DNA of 64,000 nucleotides from assembly GCA_948146395.1 (NCBI GenBank), contig OX411555.1, positions 60,098,960 through 60,162,959 on the forward strand, read 5' to 3'. The position numbers and the translations under genes are program-made. This document shows, piece after piece, positions 43,794-57,085 of the stretch. Below the pieces are notes generated by a model. The model made no database searches. It was given only the letters and a program-made list of their open reading frames with translations, and was not told where the DNA came from. Positions within the stretch are counted from its first letter, which is position 1; every line of letters starts with the position of its first letter. This DNA is from Fragum whitleyi (Eukaryota; Mollusca; Bivalvia; Cardiida; Cardiidae).

Positions 43794-44030
43794 TGGAGTC
43801 CATGGTCTGGTGGTTAGGACGGTAGCTCAGGAATAGAAGGTCCCGGGATCGAATCCCGATCGGTCCATGGACATTTTTCTCAGCACGAGTTTAACTCCAC
43901 GTTGTTCCTCCCCATTCAGGTGTAACAATGTGAGAGTTGTAAGTCTAAGTGTTGTGGCTTCCAAAGTGAGTCGTATGTAAACATCCGACCTGCAATTCGA
44001 TTGTCGGGGGTTAAAGAGTGAAAGCGGTTG
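43794..44030 (+). mobile_element. tRNA-derived SINE family B, copy c
   Basis: The head has GGTGGTTAGGACGGTAGC and B-box GGGATCGAATCCCGAT, with GTCCATGG at both tRNA-like ends as acceptor pairing. The body shares GAGTTGTAAGTCTAAGT and CGACCTGCAATTCGATTGTC with 12566-12835. Confidence 0.75.
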
Positions 44031-44620
44031 GATATGCATTGCATTGAAACAAACTATAAACCCGACTTTAACTTAACAAGCTGCACGGAGTCGAAACCTT
44101 TCACTAAAATAAACTTTTCTCGCTATAATTATTTGTGGAATTCGATCTTTGGTTGCCCTATGCTAGATTCACTCTCTGTCTCAATTATTATGGTTAATCG
44201 CGTTACGGGTCACATTATTATGTAAAATGAATAAATGACATAAGGTATCTGACACGGTGCAGTTTGTAGAAGATCAGGAGGGGGGGGGGCGGTGCTGGGG
44301 CATTGTCAGCTGTACGTCGATTTTTTTCAGTATAAACTGCGGCTCAATAGGTAAATTTATGATGAAGTATTTCTGTCAAGAGATAGCAGTTTCAGTATAA
44401 AAAAACAAGACTTTCGCGATGTTACAGACTTTAAGGATGAATTATCTAGTAAACATAATGTTTCATTAAATCATGTCGAGATATTTCTTGTACGTATCTT
44501 GATTTTTATATACGTTTAGTTCCACAACTGATGAATTAATAGCTTTTAAGGTAGTGGACCCGTAATAGTTTTGTAACGTCTCAGAAGTAATGAACTTGAA
44601 CAATGTTAACCGAGGTTTCG
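44031..44620. other. Left flank of the macrosatellite
   Basis: Non-coding; includes a G-rich patch at 44279-44296. No sequence related to the repeat unit was seen before 44621. Confidence 0.4.
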
Positions 44621-47099
44621 GTCAGACCCCACCCGATTTTTGGCCTTCTTTGTTCTATATAAAATTGCTCAACTTTCAGGTGCTGCAGCGCATTCCACAA
44701 CAATGCGTTTATATATTACGTCACCAGCGCTTCATCTACATTCATTGTTCTATCATTTGAGACTAAAATAACTGGGTCTTTTAGGTTTAACTTTTGGGCT
44801 ATTCAAGCCAGAGTAAAGGAACCGTCTATTTTCCACCTATGAAGAGGTCAGTTAGTTCGGGCACGCCCACCGTCGCTCATCCGTCCTCCCGAAAAGGAAA
44901 TCGTGCACAAAAAAGATCGAACCAAGCCTTATATTAAAGAAGAGATGCAAGACTAGCAAAAATCAAATAAATATGCACGTGGATCACTGTTCTCCACTTC
45001 AAAATGCCATTTTCAAGCCGCACTATTTTTTCGTTAAGATCTACTTTTACCATACAACGACCTCCGGAAGTAAATTCCAGTGAGGTCACTCCTAAGTTTA
45101 AGAGCTTTTTGCATTCCTCTAACTTCTAAACACTTTGGTCAATGCTGGGGGGTATTGTGACCAAAGTTAAGTCAATAAGGTTTCAATATTTGCATTTGTC
45201 ACTGAAATATGACGATTTTAGGACATGACCTGTTTAGCGAAAAAAGGCAAGAATTCAGAGCACTGTTATTTGTGATGTACCATGATTACTTAATCAAATA
45301 ATTTTTGGTAAGAAGCCATTGGGAATGATTTCTCAAAGTATAGTTTTGAACTATTACTCCATCCAAACTTGTTAAGCAAAAAATGATAAACATAACTTGA
45401 TTTTGAGGCAATAAAAAGGGGAGTTAATCATTGAAGGTCGAGGTAATTTTAACATTTTAATGCCAATTAAAAGAACTTAATCATAAAAATATGCGCAAAA
45501 AGAGTGTTTTCTGTTAAAAGATATCAAAATGGCAGTAGAAAGGAAAAAATAAAACAGACATCTTAGCTTCAAAAATCGTAACTTTGAGGAATCAAATGGT
45601 ATAATAGCGTTCTCCAGAGATGAAAAGGGGCTCATATAGAGTAAAGGGTGGAATTCAAAATTTCACAATCTTTGCTTAATTTTTCAGGATCTAAAACATC
45701 GTTTAAAAGTTTGTGCATCGTAAACTTACATAATGTGTAGGAATAACGAAAACCAATCCTCAAAAAACATGTCAAAATAGTCATACTGGGTGTGAAATTT
45801 AAAAAAAAAAATGACAGAGCCCGCTCATTTTAATTTCTTAAAATACAGTTTTATGTCAAAAATCTCCTAGAAAGCTCTGTTCTATAACAGATATGTTGTA
45901 TTACAAATCAATAAAAGGTATTAGAAACCGCAACGGGAAGGAGAAACGTCCATTTTACAGCATGGACTTGGGGTACCCACTTCAATTAATATCCATTCTG
46001 AAATGGGTGTTAAGGGTTGGAAAATGTGTCTCTTGTATCATTTTGAGCTATGTCGAAAGTTTCACTCACGTGTAGGTATTCAGCTATGACGACTTTACTA
46101 TCTAAGTAACAGAAACGGAAGATCACTCAATTTACAAGAAACAACTTGACAAGATAAAGAGGAGAACATTTTACATAATTGATCATTTTGACTTGTAAGA
46201 CCCTATGTCTCCACTAGCAAATTAACTTGATTCAAATGCTTTTGTCTCTAATTTGCTTTTTTTTTTAAAGTGTTTTGAAACTGTCTTATTCAATTGAGAA
46301 AACGAGTTGGAAAATGTGTTAAGATGACTCTCATAAAACGCTATCAAAAAGGACCAGTCCCCTGCGACAAAGTCATGAAAAAAACGTTATCGGGGCAAGG
46401 GTTAAGCATTTTCTCACCATTTCTTACTTAAAATTCACTTTTAATTGCATGACTTTTGAAAAACAAATGGTTCCCAAGTTTATCAGCATGGAATTTTTGC
46501 GTTTAAGTTTTACGAACGCCAGAAAAGTAACATTGAAATGGGCTTCTTTCGATATTAAACTTACCCATATAGTGAAAAGGGTTTGAATTTCAAGCCAGAA
46601 AAGGGATTTAGAATTAGAAGAAATAGGCATATTTCCTGTTTACTACCAGCAAATGTCTATTTCCAATACTCTTAGCAAAGTATATTAAAAATTTGCAGCG
46701 AGAAAACGGTTTTTCGATCACCTTTGTGTGATACCCTCATATTACAAAATCGCAGGTTTTAAATGGGGTAAGGGTTTTTTATGTCCATTCTATCGCATTG
46801 TTTACATAATTAATTACATCCACTTGACCAATTAAATTAATCCTTGCTACCCAAAACGCGAAAACTGACTTAATGATAATTTTAGCCTCAACAAAAGTTA
46901 AAAAATGCAAGAAGAAATACTTACAATGAATTTCCTTTAATTTTTTTAAAAAAATTAAAAAATTGATTTTAAATCGATAAAATCATCAACATTTAAATTT
47001 TTACACTTTTTGAAACTATTGACAAAATATTACGTCATTTGCAACTATCTGAAGAGGTCAAAATTCGTTTTCTTAAAATCGGACCTTTTTACCATCTAG
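44621..47099 (+). repeat. Macrosatellite unit 1 (edge copy)
   Basis: The most divergent copy. It lacks about 20 bp (AAAAAAATCGCAATTTTCAC) present in all others at the ATTTTAACA/TTTTAATGCC point (near 45453), and has CCGTCTATTTTCC where others have CCGTCTTTTTTCC. Confidence 0.95.
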
Positions 47100-49597
47100 G
47101 TCAGACCCCACCCGATTTTTGGCCTTCTTTGTTCTATATAAAATTGCTCAACTTTCAGGTGCTGCAGCGCATTCCACAACAATGCGTTTATATATTACGT
47201 CACCAGCGCTTCATCTACATTCATTGTTCTATCATTTGAGACTAAAATAACTGGGTCTTTTAGGTTTAACTTTTGGGCTATTCAAGCCAGAGTAAAGGAA
47301 CCGTCTTTTTTCCACCTATGAAGAGGTCAGTTAGTTCGGGCACGCCCACCGTCGCTCATCCGTCCTCCCGAAAAGGAAATCGTGCACAAAAAAGATCGAA
47401 CCAAGCCTTATATTAAAGAAGAGATGCAAGACTAGCAAAAATCAAATAAATATGCACGTGGATCACTGTTCTCCACTTCAAAATGCCATTTTCAAGCCGC
47501 ACTATTTTTTCGTTAAGATCTACTTTTACCAAACAACGACCTCCGGAAGTAAATTCCAGTGAGGTCACTCCTAAATTTAAGAGCTTTTTGCATTCCTCTA
47601 ACTTCTAAACACTTTGGTCAATGCTGGGGGGTATTGTGACCAAAGTTAAGTCAATAAGGTTTCAATATTTGCATTTGTCACTGAAATATGACGATTTTAG
47701 GACATGACCTGTTTAGCGAAAAAAGGCAAGAATTCAGAGCACTGTTATTTGTGATGTACCATGATTACTTAATCAAATAATTTTTGGTAAGAAGCCATTG
47801 GGAATGATTTCTCAAAGTATAGTTTTGAACTATTACTCCATCCAAACTTGTTAAGCAAAAAATGATAAACATAACTTGATTTTGAGGCAATAAAAAGGGG
47901 AGTTAATCATTGAAGGTCGAGGTAATTTTAACAAAAAAATCGCAATTTTCACGTTTTAATGCCAATTAAAAGAACTTAATCATAAAAATATGCGCAAAAG
48001 AGTGTTTTCTGTTAAAAGATATCAAAATGGCAGTAGAAAGGAAAAAATAAAACAGACATCTTAGCTTCAAAAATCGTAACTTTGAGGAATCAAATGGTAT
48101 AATAGCGTTCTCCAGAGATGAAAAGGGGCTCATATAGAGTAAAGGGTGGAATTCAAAATTTCACAATCTTTGCTTAATTTTTCAGGATCTAAAACATCGT
48201 TTAAAAGTTTGTGCATCGTAAACTTACATAATGTGTAGGAATAACGAAAACCAATCCTCAAAAAACATGTCAAAATAGTCATACTGGGTGTGAAATTTAA
48301 AAAAAAAAATGACAGAGCCCGCTCATTTTAATTTCTTAAAATACAGTTTTATGTCAAAAATCTCCTAGAAAGCTCTGTTCTATAACAGATATGTTGTATT
48401 ACAAATCAATAAAAGGTATTAGAAACCGCAACGGGAAGGAGAAACGTCCATTTTACAGCATGGACTTGGGGTACCCACTTCAATTAATATCCATTCTGAA
48501 ATGGGTGTTAAGGGTTGGAAAATGTGTCTCTTGTATCATTTTGAGCTATGTCGAAAGTTTCACTCACGTGTAGGTATTCAGCTATGACGACTTTACTATC
48601 TAAGTAACAGAAACGGAAGATCACTCAATTTACAAGAAACAACTTGACAAGATAAAGAGGAGAACATTTTACATAATTGATCATTTTGACTTGTAAGACC
48701 CTATGTCTCCACTAGCAAATTAACTTGATTCAAATGCTTTTGTCTCTAATTTGCTTTTTTTTTTAAAGTGTTTTGAAACTGTCTTATTCAATTGAGAAAA
48801 CGAGTTGGAAAATGTGTTAAGATGACTCTCATAAAACGCTATCAAAAAGGACCAGTCCCCTGCGACAAAGTCATGAAAAAAAACGTTATCGGGGCAAGGG
48901 TTAAGCATTTTCTCACCATTTCTTACTTAAAATTCACTTTTAATTGCATGACTTTTGAAAAACAAATGGTTCCCAAGTTTATCAGCATGGAATTTTTGCG
49001 TTTAAGTTTTACGAACGCCAGAAAAGTAACATTGAAATGGGCTTCTTTCGATATTAAACTTACCCATATAGTGAAAAGGGTTTGAATTTCAAGCCAGAAA
49101 AGGGATTTAGAATTAGAAGAAATAGGCATATTTCCTGTTTACTACCAGCAAATGTCTATTTCCAATACTCTTAGCAAAGTATATTAAAAATTTGCAGCGA
49201 GAAAACGGTTTTTCGATCACCTTTGTGTGATACCCTCATATTACAAAATCGCAGGTTTTAAATGGGGTAAGGGTTTTTTATGTCCATTCTATCGCATTGT
49301 TTACATAATTAATTACATCCACTTGACCAATTAAATTAATCCTTGCTACCCAAAACGCGAAAACTGACTTAATGATAATTTTAGCCTCAACAAAAGTTAA
49401 AAAATGCAAGAAGAAATACTTACAAGGAATTTCCTTTAATTTTTTTAAAAAATTAAAAAATTGATTTTAAATCGATAAAATCATCAAAATTTAAATTTTT
49501 ACACTTTTTGAAACTATTGACAAAATATTACGTCATTTGCAACTATCTGAAGAGGTCAAAATTCGTTTTCTTAAAATCGGACCTTTTTACCATCTAG
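47100..49597 (+). repeat. Macrosatellite unit 2
   Basis: Private changes: TACCAAACAACG (others TACCATACAACG) and one extra A near 48880, which opens a chance 97-codon frame. Confidence 0.95.
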
Positions 49598-52094
49598 GTC
49601 AGACCCCACCCGATTTTTGGCCTTCTTTGTTCTATATAAAATTGCTCAACTTTCAGGTGCTGCAGCGCATTCCACAACAATGCGTTTATATATTACGTCA
49701 CCAGCGCTTCATCTACATTCATTGTTCTATCATTTGAGACTAAAATAACTGGGTCTTTTAGGTTTAACTTTTGGGCTATTCAAGCCAGAGTAAAGGAACC
49801 GTCTTTTTTCCACCTATGAAGAGGTCAGTTAGTTCGGGCACGCCCACCGTCGCTCATCCGTCCTCCCGAAAAGGAAATCGTGCACAAAAAAGATCGAACC
49901 AAGCCTTATATTAAAGAAGAGATGCAAGACTAGCAAAAATCAAATAAATATGCACGTGGATCACTGTTCTCCACTTCAAAATGCCATTTTCAAGCCGCAC
50001 TATTTTTTCGTTAAGATCTACTTTTACCATACAACGACCTCCGGAAGTAAATTCCAGTGAGGTCACTCCTAAATTTAAGAGCTTTTTGCATTCCTCTAAC
50101 TTCTAAACACTTTGGTCAATGCTGGGGGGTATTGTGACCAAAGTTAAGTCAATAAGGTTTCAATATTTGCATTTGTCACTGAAATATGACGATTTTAGGA
50201 CATGACCTGTTTAGCGAAAAAAGGCAAGAATTCAGAGCACTGTTATTTGTGATGTACCTTGATTACTTAATCAAATAATTTTTGGTAAGAAGCCATTGGG
50301 AATGATTTCTCAAAGTATAGTTTTGAACTATTACTCCATCCAAACTTGTTAAGCAAAAAATGATAAACATAACTTGATTTTGAGGCAATAAAAAGGGGAG
50401 TTAATCATTGAAGGTCGAGGTAATTTTAACAAAAAAATCGCAATTTTCACGTTTTAATGCCAATTAAAAGAACTTAATCATAAAAATATGCGCAAAAAGA
50501 GTGTTTTCTGTTAAAAGATATCAAAATGGCAGTAGAAAGGAAAAAATAAAACAGACATCTTAGCTTCAAAAATCGTAACTTTGAGGAATCAAATGGTATA
50601 ATAGCGTTCTCCAGAGATGAAAAGGGGCTCATATAGAGTAAAGGGTGGAATTCAAAATTTCACAATCTTTGCTTAATTTTTCAGGATCTAAAACATCGTT
50701 TAAAAGTTTGTGCATCGTAAACTTACATAATGTGTAGGAATAACGAAAACCAATCCTCAAAAAACATGTCAAAATAGTCATACTGGGTGTGAAATTTAAA
50801 AAAAAAATGACAGAGCCCGCTCATTTTAATTTCTTAAAATACAGTTTTATGTCAAAAATCTCCTAGAAAGCTCTGTTCTATAACAGATATGTTGTATTAC
50901 AAATCAATAAAAGGTATTAGAAACCGCAACGGGAAGGAGAAACGTCCATTTTACAGCATGGACTTGGGGTACCCACTTCAATTAATATCCATTCTGAAAT
51001 GGGTGTTAAGGGTTGGAAAATGTGTCTCTTGTATCATTTTGAGCTATGTCGAAAGTTTCACTCAAGTGTAGGTATTCAGCTATGACGACTTTACTATCTA
51101 AGTAACAGAAACGGAAGATCACTCAATTTACAAGAAACAACTTGACAAGATAAAGAGGAGAACATTTTACATAATTGATCATTTTGACTTGTAAGACCCT
51201 ATGTCTCCACTAGCAAATTAACTTGATTCAAATGCTTTTGTCTCTAATTTGCTTTTTTTTTTAAAGTGTTTTGAAACTGTCTTATTCAATTGAGAAAACG
51301 AGTTGGAAAATGTGTTAAGATGACTCTCATAAAACGCTATCAAAAAGGACCAGTCCCCTGCGACAAAGTCATGAAAAAAACGTTATCGGGGCAAGGGTTA
51401 AGCATTTTCTCACCATTTCTTACTTAAAATTCACTTTTAATTGCATGACTTTTGAAAAACAAATGGTTCCCAAGTTTATCAGCATGGAATTTTTGCGTTT
51501 AAGTTTTACGAACGCCAGAAAAGTAACATTGAAATGGGCTTCTTTCGATATTAAACTTACCCATATAGTGAAAAGGGTTTGAATTTCAAGCCAGAAAAGG
51601 GATTTAGAATTAGAAGAAATAGGCATATTTCCTGTTTACTACCAGCAAATGTCTATTTCCAATACTCTTAGCAAAGTATATTAAAAATTTGCAGCGAGAA
51701 AACGGTTTTTCGATCACCTTTGTGTGATACCCTCATATTACAAAATCGCAGGTTTTAAATGGGGTAAGGGTTTTTTATGTCCATTCTATCGCATTGTTTA
51801 CATAATTAATTACATCCACTTGACCAATTAAATTAATCCTTGCTACCCAAAACGCGAAAACTGACTTAATGATAATTTTAGCCTCAACAAAAGTTAAAAA
51901 ATGCAAGAAGAAATACTTACAAGGAATTTCCTTTAATTTTTTTAAAAAATTAAAAAATTGATTTTAAATCGATAAAATCATCAAAATTTAAATTTTTACA
52001 CTTTTTGAAACTATTGACAAAATATTACGTCATTTGCAACTATCTGAAGAGGTCAAAATTCGTTTTCTTAAAATCGGACCTTTTTACCATCTAG
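49598..52094 (+). repeat. Macrosatellite unit 3
   Basis: Carries CTCAAGTGTAGG at the diagnostic site and a private GTACCTTGATTAC. Confidence 0.95.
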
Positions 52095-54589
52095 GTCAGA
52101 CCCCACCCGATTTTTGGCCTTCTTTGTTCTATATAAAATTGCTCAACTTTCAGGTGCTGCAGCGCATTCCACAACAATGCGTTTATATATTACGTCACCA
52201 GCGCTTCATCTACATTCATTGTTCTATCATTTGAGACTAAAATAACTGGGTCTTTTAGGTTTAACTTTTGGGCTATTCAAGCCAGAGTAAAGGAACCGTC
52301 TTTTTTCCACCTATGAAGAGGTCAGTTAGTTCGGGCACGCCCACCGTCGCTCATCCGTCCTCCCGAAAAGGAAATCGTGCACAAAAAAGATCGAACCAAG
52401 CCTTATATTAAAGAAGAGATGCAAGACTAGCAAAAATCAAATAAATATGCACGTGGATCACTGTTCTCCACTTCAAAATGCCATTTTCAAGCCGCACTAT
52501 TTTTTCGTTAAGATCTACTTTTACCATACAACGACCTCCGGAAGTAAATTCCAGTGAGGTCACTCCTAAATTTAAGAGCTTTTTGCATTCCTCTAACTTC
52601 TAAACACTTTGGTCAATGCTGGGGGGTATTGTGACCAAAGTTAAGTCAATAAGGTTTCAATATTTGCATTTGTCACTGAAATATGACGATTTTAGGACAT
52701 GACCTGTTTAGCGAAAAAAGGCAAGAATTCAGAGCACTGTTATTTGTGATGTACCATGATTACTTAATCAAATAATTTTTGGTAAGAAGCCATTGGGAAT
52801 GATTTCTCAAAGTATAGTTTTGAACTATTACTCCATCCAAACTTGTTAAGCAAAAAATGATAAACATAACTTGATTTTGAGGCAATAAAAAGGGGAGTTA
52901 ATCATTGAAGGTCGGGGTAATTTTAACAAAAAAATCGCAATTTTCACGTTTTAATGCCAATTAAAAGAACTTAATCATAAAAATATGCGCAAAAAGAGTG
53001 TTTTCTGTTAAAAGATATCAAAATGGCAGTAGAAAGGAAAAAATAAAACAGACATCTTAGCTTCAAAAATCGTAACTTTGAGGAATCAAATGGTATAATA
53101 GCGTTCTCCAGAGATGAAAAGGGGCTCATATAGAGTAAAGGGTGGAATTCAAAATTTCACAATCTTTGCTTAATTTTTCAGGATCTAAAACATCGTTTAA
53201 AAGTTTGTGCATCGTAAACTTACATAATGTGTAGGAATAACGAAAACCAATCCTCAAAAAACATGTCAAAATAGTCATACTGGGTGTGAAATTTAAAAAA
53301 AAATGACAGAGCCCGCTCATTTTAATTTCTTAAAATACAGTTTTATGTCAAAAATCTCCTAGAAAGCTCTGTTCTATAACAGATATGTTGTATTACAAAT
53401 CAATAAAAGGTATTAGAAACCGCAACGGGAAGGAGAAACGTCCATTTTACAGCATGGACTTGGGGTACCCACTTCAATTAATATCCATTCTGAAATGGGT
53501 GTTAAGGGTTGGAAAATGTGTCTCTTGTATCATTTTGAGCTATGTCGAAAGTTTCACTCAAGTGTAGGTATTCAGCTATGACGACTTTACTATCTAAGTA
53601 ACAGAAACGGAAGATCACTCAATTTACAAGAAACAACTTGACAAGATAAAGAGGAGAACATTTTACATAATTGATCATTTTGACTTGTAAGACCCTATGT
53701 CTCCACTAGCAAATTAACTTGATTCAAATGCTTTTGTCTCTAATTTGCTTTTTTTTTAAAGTGTTTTGAAACTGTCTTATTCAATTGAGAAAACGAGTTG
53801 GAAAATGTGTTAAGATGACTCTCATAAAACGCTATCAAAAAGGACCAGTCCCCTGCGACAAAGTCATGAAAAAAACGTTATCGGGGCAAGGGTTAAGCAT
53901 TTTCTCACCATTTCTTACTTAAAATTCACTTTTAATTGCATGACTTTTGAAAAACAAATGGTTCCCAAGTTTATCAGCATGGAATTTTTGCGTTTAAGTT
54001 TTACGAACGCCAGAAAAGTAACATTGAAATGGGCTTCTTTCGATATTAAACTTACCCATATAGTGAAAAGGGTTTGAATTTCAAGCCAGAAAAGGGATTT
54101 AGAATTAGAAGAAATAGGCATATTTCCTGTTTACTACCAGCAAATGTCTATTTCCAATACTCTTAGCAAAGTATATTAAAAATTTGCAGCGAGAAAACGG
54201 TTTTTCGATCACCTTTGTGTGATACCCTCATATTACAAAATCGCAGGTTTTAAATGGGGTAAGGGTTTTTTATGTCCATTCTATCGCATTGTTTACATAA
54301 TTAATTACATCCACTTGACCAATTAAATTAATCCTTGCTACCCAAAACGCGAAAACTGACTTAATGATAATTTTAGCCTCAACAAAAGTTAAAAAATGCA
54401 AGAAGAAATACTTACAAGGAATTTCCTTTAATTTTTTTAAAAAATTAAAAAATTGATTTTAAATCGATAAAATCATCAAAATTTAAATTTTTACACTTTT
54501 TGAAACTATTGACAAAATATTACGTCATTTGCAACTATCTGAAGAGGTCAAAATTCGTTTTCTTAAAATCGGACCTTTTTACCATCTAG
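52095..54589 (+). repeat. Macrosatellite unit 4
   Basis: Mixed diagnostics: CTCAAGTG together with GGTCGGGGTA. Confidence 0.95.
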
Positions 54590-57085
54590 GTCAGACCCCA
54601 CCCGATTTTTGGCCTTCTTTGTTCTATATAAAATTGCTCAACTTTCAGGTGCTGCAGCGCATTCCACAACAATGCGTTTATATATTACGTCACCAGCGCT
54701 TCATCTACATTCATTGTTCTATCATTTGAGACTAAAATAACTGGGTCTTTTAGGTTTAACTTTTGGGCTATTCAAGCCAGAGTAAAGGAACCGTCTTTTT
54801 TCCACCTATGAAGAGGTCAGTTAGTTCGGGCACGCCCACCGTCGCTCATCCGTCCTCCCGAAAAGGAAATCGTGCACAAAAAAGATCGAACCAAGCCTTA
54901 TATTAAAGAAGAGATGCAAGACTAGCAAAAATCAAATAAATATGCACGTGGATCACTGTTCTCCACTTCAAAATGCCATTTTCAAGCCGCACTATTTTTT
55001 CGTTAAGATCTACTTTTACCATACAACGACCTCCGGAAGTAAATTCCAGTGAGGTCACTCCTAAATTTAAGAGCTTTTTGCATTCCTCTAACTTCTAAAC
55101 ACTTTGGTCAATGCTGGGGGGTATTGTGACCAAAGTTAAGTCAATAAGGTTTCAATATTTGCATTTGTCACTGAAATATGACGATTTTAGGACATGACCT
55201 GTTTAGCGAAAAAAGGCAAGAATTCAGAGCACTGTTATTTGTGATGTACCATGATTACTTAATCAAATAATTTTTGGTAAGAAGCCATTGGGAATGATTT
55301 CTCAAAGTATAGTTTTGAACTATTACTCCATCCAAACTTGTTAAGCAAAAAATGATAAACATAACTTGATTTTGAGGCAATAAAAAGGGGAGTTAATCAT
55401 TGAAGGTCGGGGTAATTTTAACAAAAAAATCGCAATTTTCACGTTTTAATGCCAATTAAAAGAACTTAATCATAAAAATATGCGCAAAAAGAGTGTTTTC
55501 TGTTAAAAGATATCAAAATGGCAGTAGAAAGGAAAAAATAAAACAGACATCTTAGCTTCAAAAATCGTAACTTTGAGGAATCAAATGGTATAATAGCGTT
55601 CTCCAGAGATGAAAAGGGGCTCATATAGAGTAAAGGGTGGAATTCAAAATTTCACAATCTTTGCTTAATTTTTCAGGATCTAAAACATCGTTTAAAAGTT
55701 TGTGCATCGTAAACTTACATAATGTGTAGGAATAACGAAAACCAATCCTCAAAAAACATGTCAAAATAGTCATACTGGGTGTGAAATTTAAAAAAAAAAT
55801 GACAGAGCCCGCTCATTTTAATTTCTTAAAATACAGTTTTATGTCAAAAATCTCCTAGAAAGCTCTGTTCTATAACAGATATGTTGTATTACAAATCAAT
55901 AAAAGGTATTAGAAACCGCAACGGGAAGGAGAAACGTCCATTTTACAGCATGGACTTGGGGTACCCACTTCAATTAATATCCATTCTGAAATGGGTGTTA
56001 AGGGTTGGAAAATGTGTCTCTTGTATCATTTTGAGCTATGTCGAAAGTTTCACTCACGTGTAGGTATTCAGCTATGACGACTTTACTATCTAAGTAACAG
56101 AAACGGAAGATCACTCAATTTACAAGAAACAACTTGACAAGATAAAGAGGAGAACATTTTACATAATTGATCATTTTGACTTGTAAGACCCTATGTCTCC
56201 ACTAGCAAATTAACTTGATTCAAATGCTTTTGTCTCTAATTTGCTTTTTTTTTAAAGTGTTTTGAAACTGTCTTATTCAATTGAGAAAACGAGTTGGAAA
56301 ATGTGTTAAGATGACTCTCATAAAACGCTATCAAAAAGGACCAGTCCCCTGCGACAAAGTCATGAAAAAAACGTTATCGGGGCAAGGGTTAAGCATTTTC
56401 TCACCATTTCTTACTTAAAATTCACTTTTAATTGCATGACTTTTGAAAAACAAATGGTTCCCAAGTTTATCAGCATGGAATTTTTGCGTTTAAGTTTTAC
56501 GAACGCCAGAAAAGTAACATTGAAATGGGCTTCTTTCGATATTAAACTTAGCCATATAGTGAAAAGGGTTTGAATTTCAAGCCAGAAAAGGGATTTAGAA
56601 TTAGAAGAAATAGGCATAATTCCTGTTTACTACCAGCAAATGTCTATTTCCAATACTCTTAGCAAAGTATATTAAAAATTTGCAGCGAGAAAACGGTTTT
56701 TCGATCACCTTTGTGTGATACCCTCATATTACAAAATCGCAGGTTTTAAATGGGGTAAGGGTTTTTTATGTCCATTCTATCGCATTGTTTACATAATTAA
56801 TTACATCCACTTGACCAATTAAATTAATCCTTGCTACCCAAAACGCGAAAACTGACTTAATGATAATTTTAGCCTCAACAAAAGTTAAAAAATGCAAGAA
56901 GAAATACTTACAAGGAATTTCCTTTAATTTTTTTAAAAAATTAAAAAATTGATTTTAAATCGATAAAATCATCAAAATTTAAATTTTTACACTTTTTGAA
57001 ACTATTGACAAAATATTACGTCATTTGCAACTATCTGAAGAGGTCAAAATTCGTTTTCTTAAAATCGGACCTTTTTACCATCTAG
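54590..57085 (+). repeat. Macrosatellite unit 5 (type A)
   Basis: Diagnostics GGTCGGGGTA, CTCACGTG, CTTAGCCAT, GCATAATTCC; all four shared with unit 7. Confidence 0.95.

Noticed and set aside
45300..45340. AATTTTTGG in each macrosatellite unit as the Sm site of an snRNA or spliced-leader gene
   Set aside because: The motif is short in AT-rich DNA and no snRNA body, 5' end or flanking stems of a known class could be recognised.
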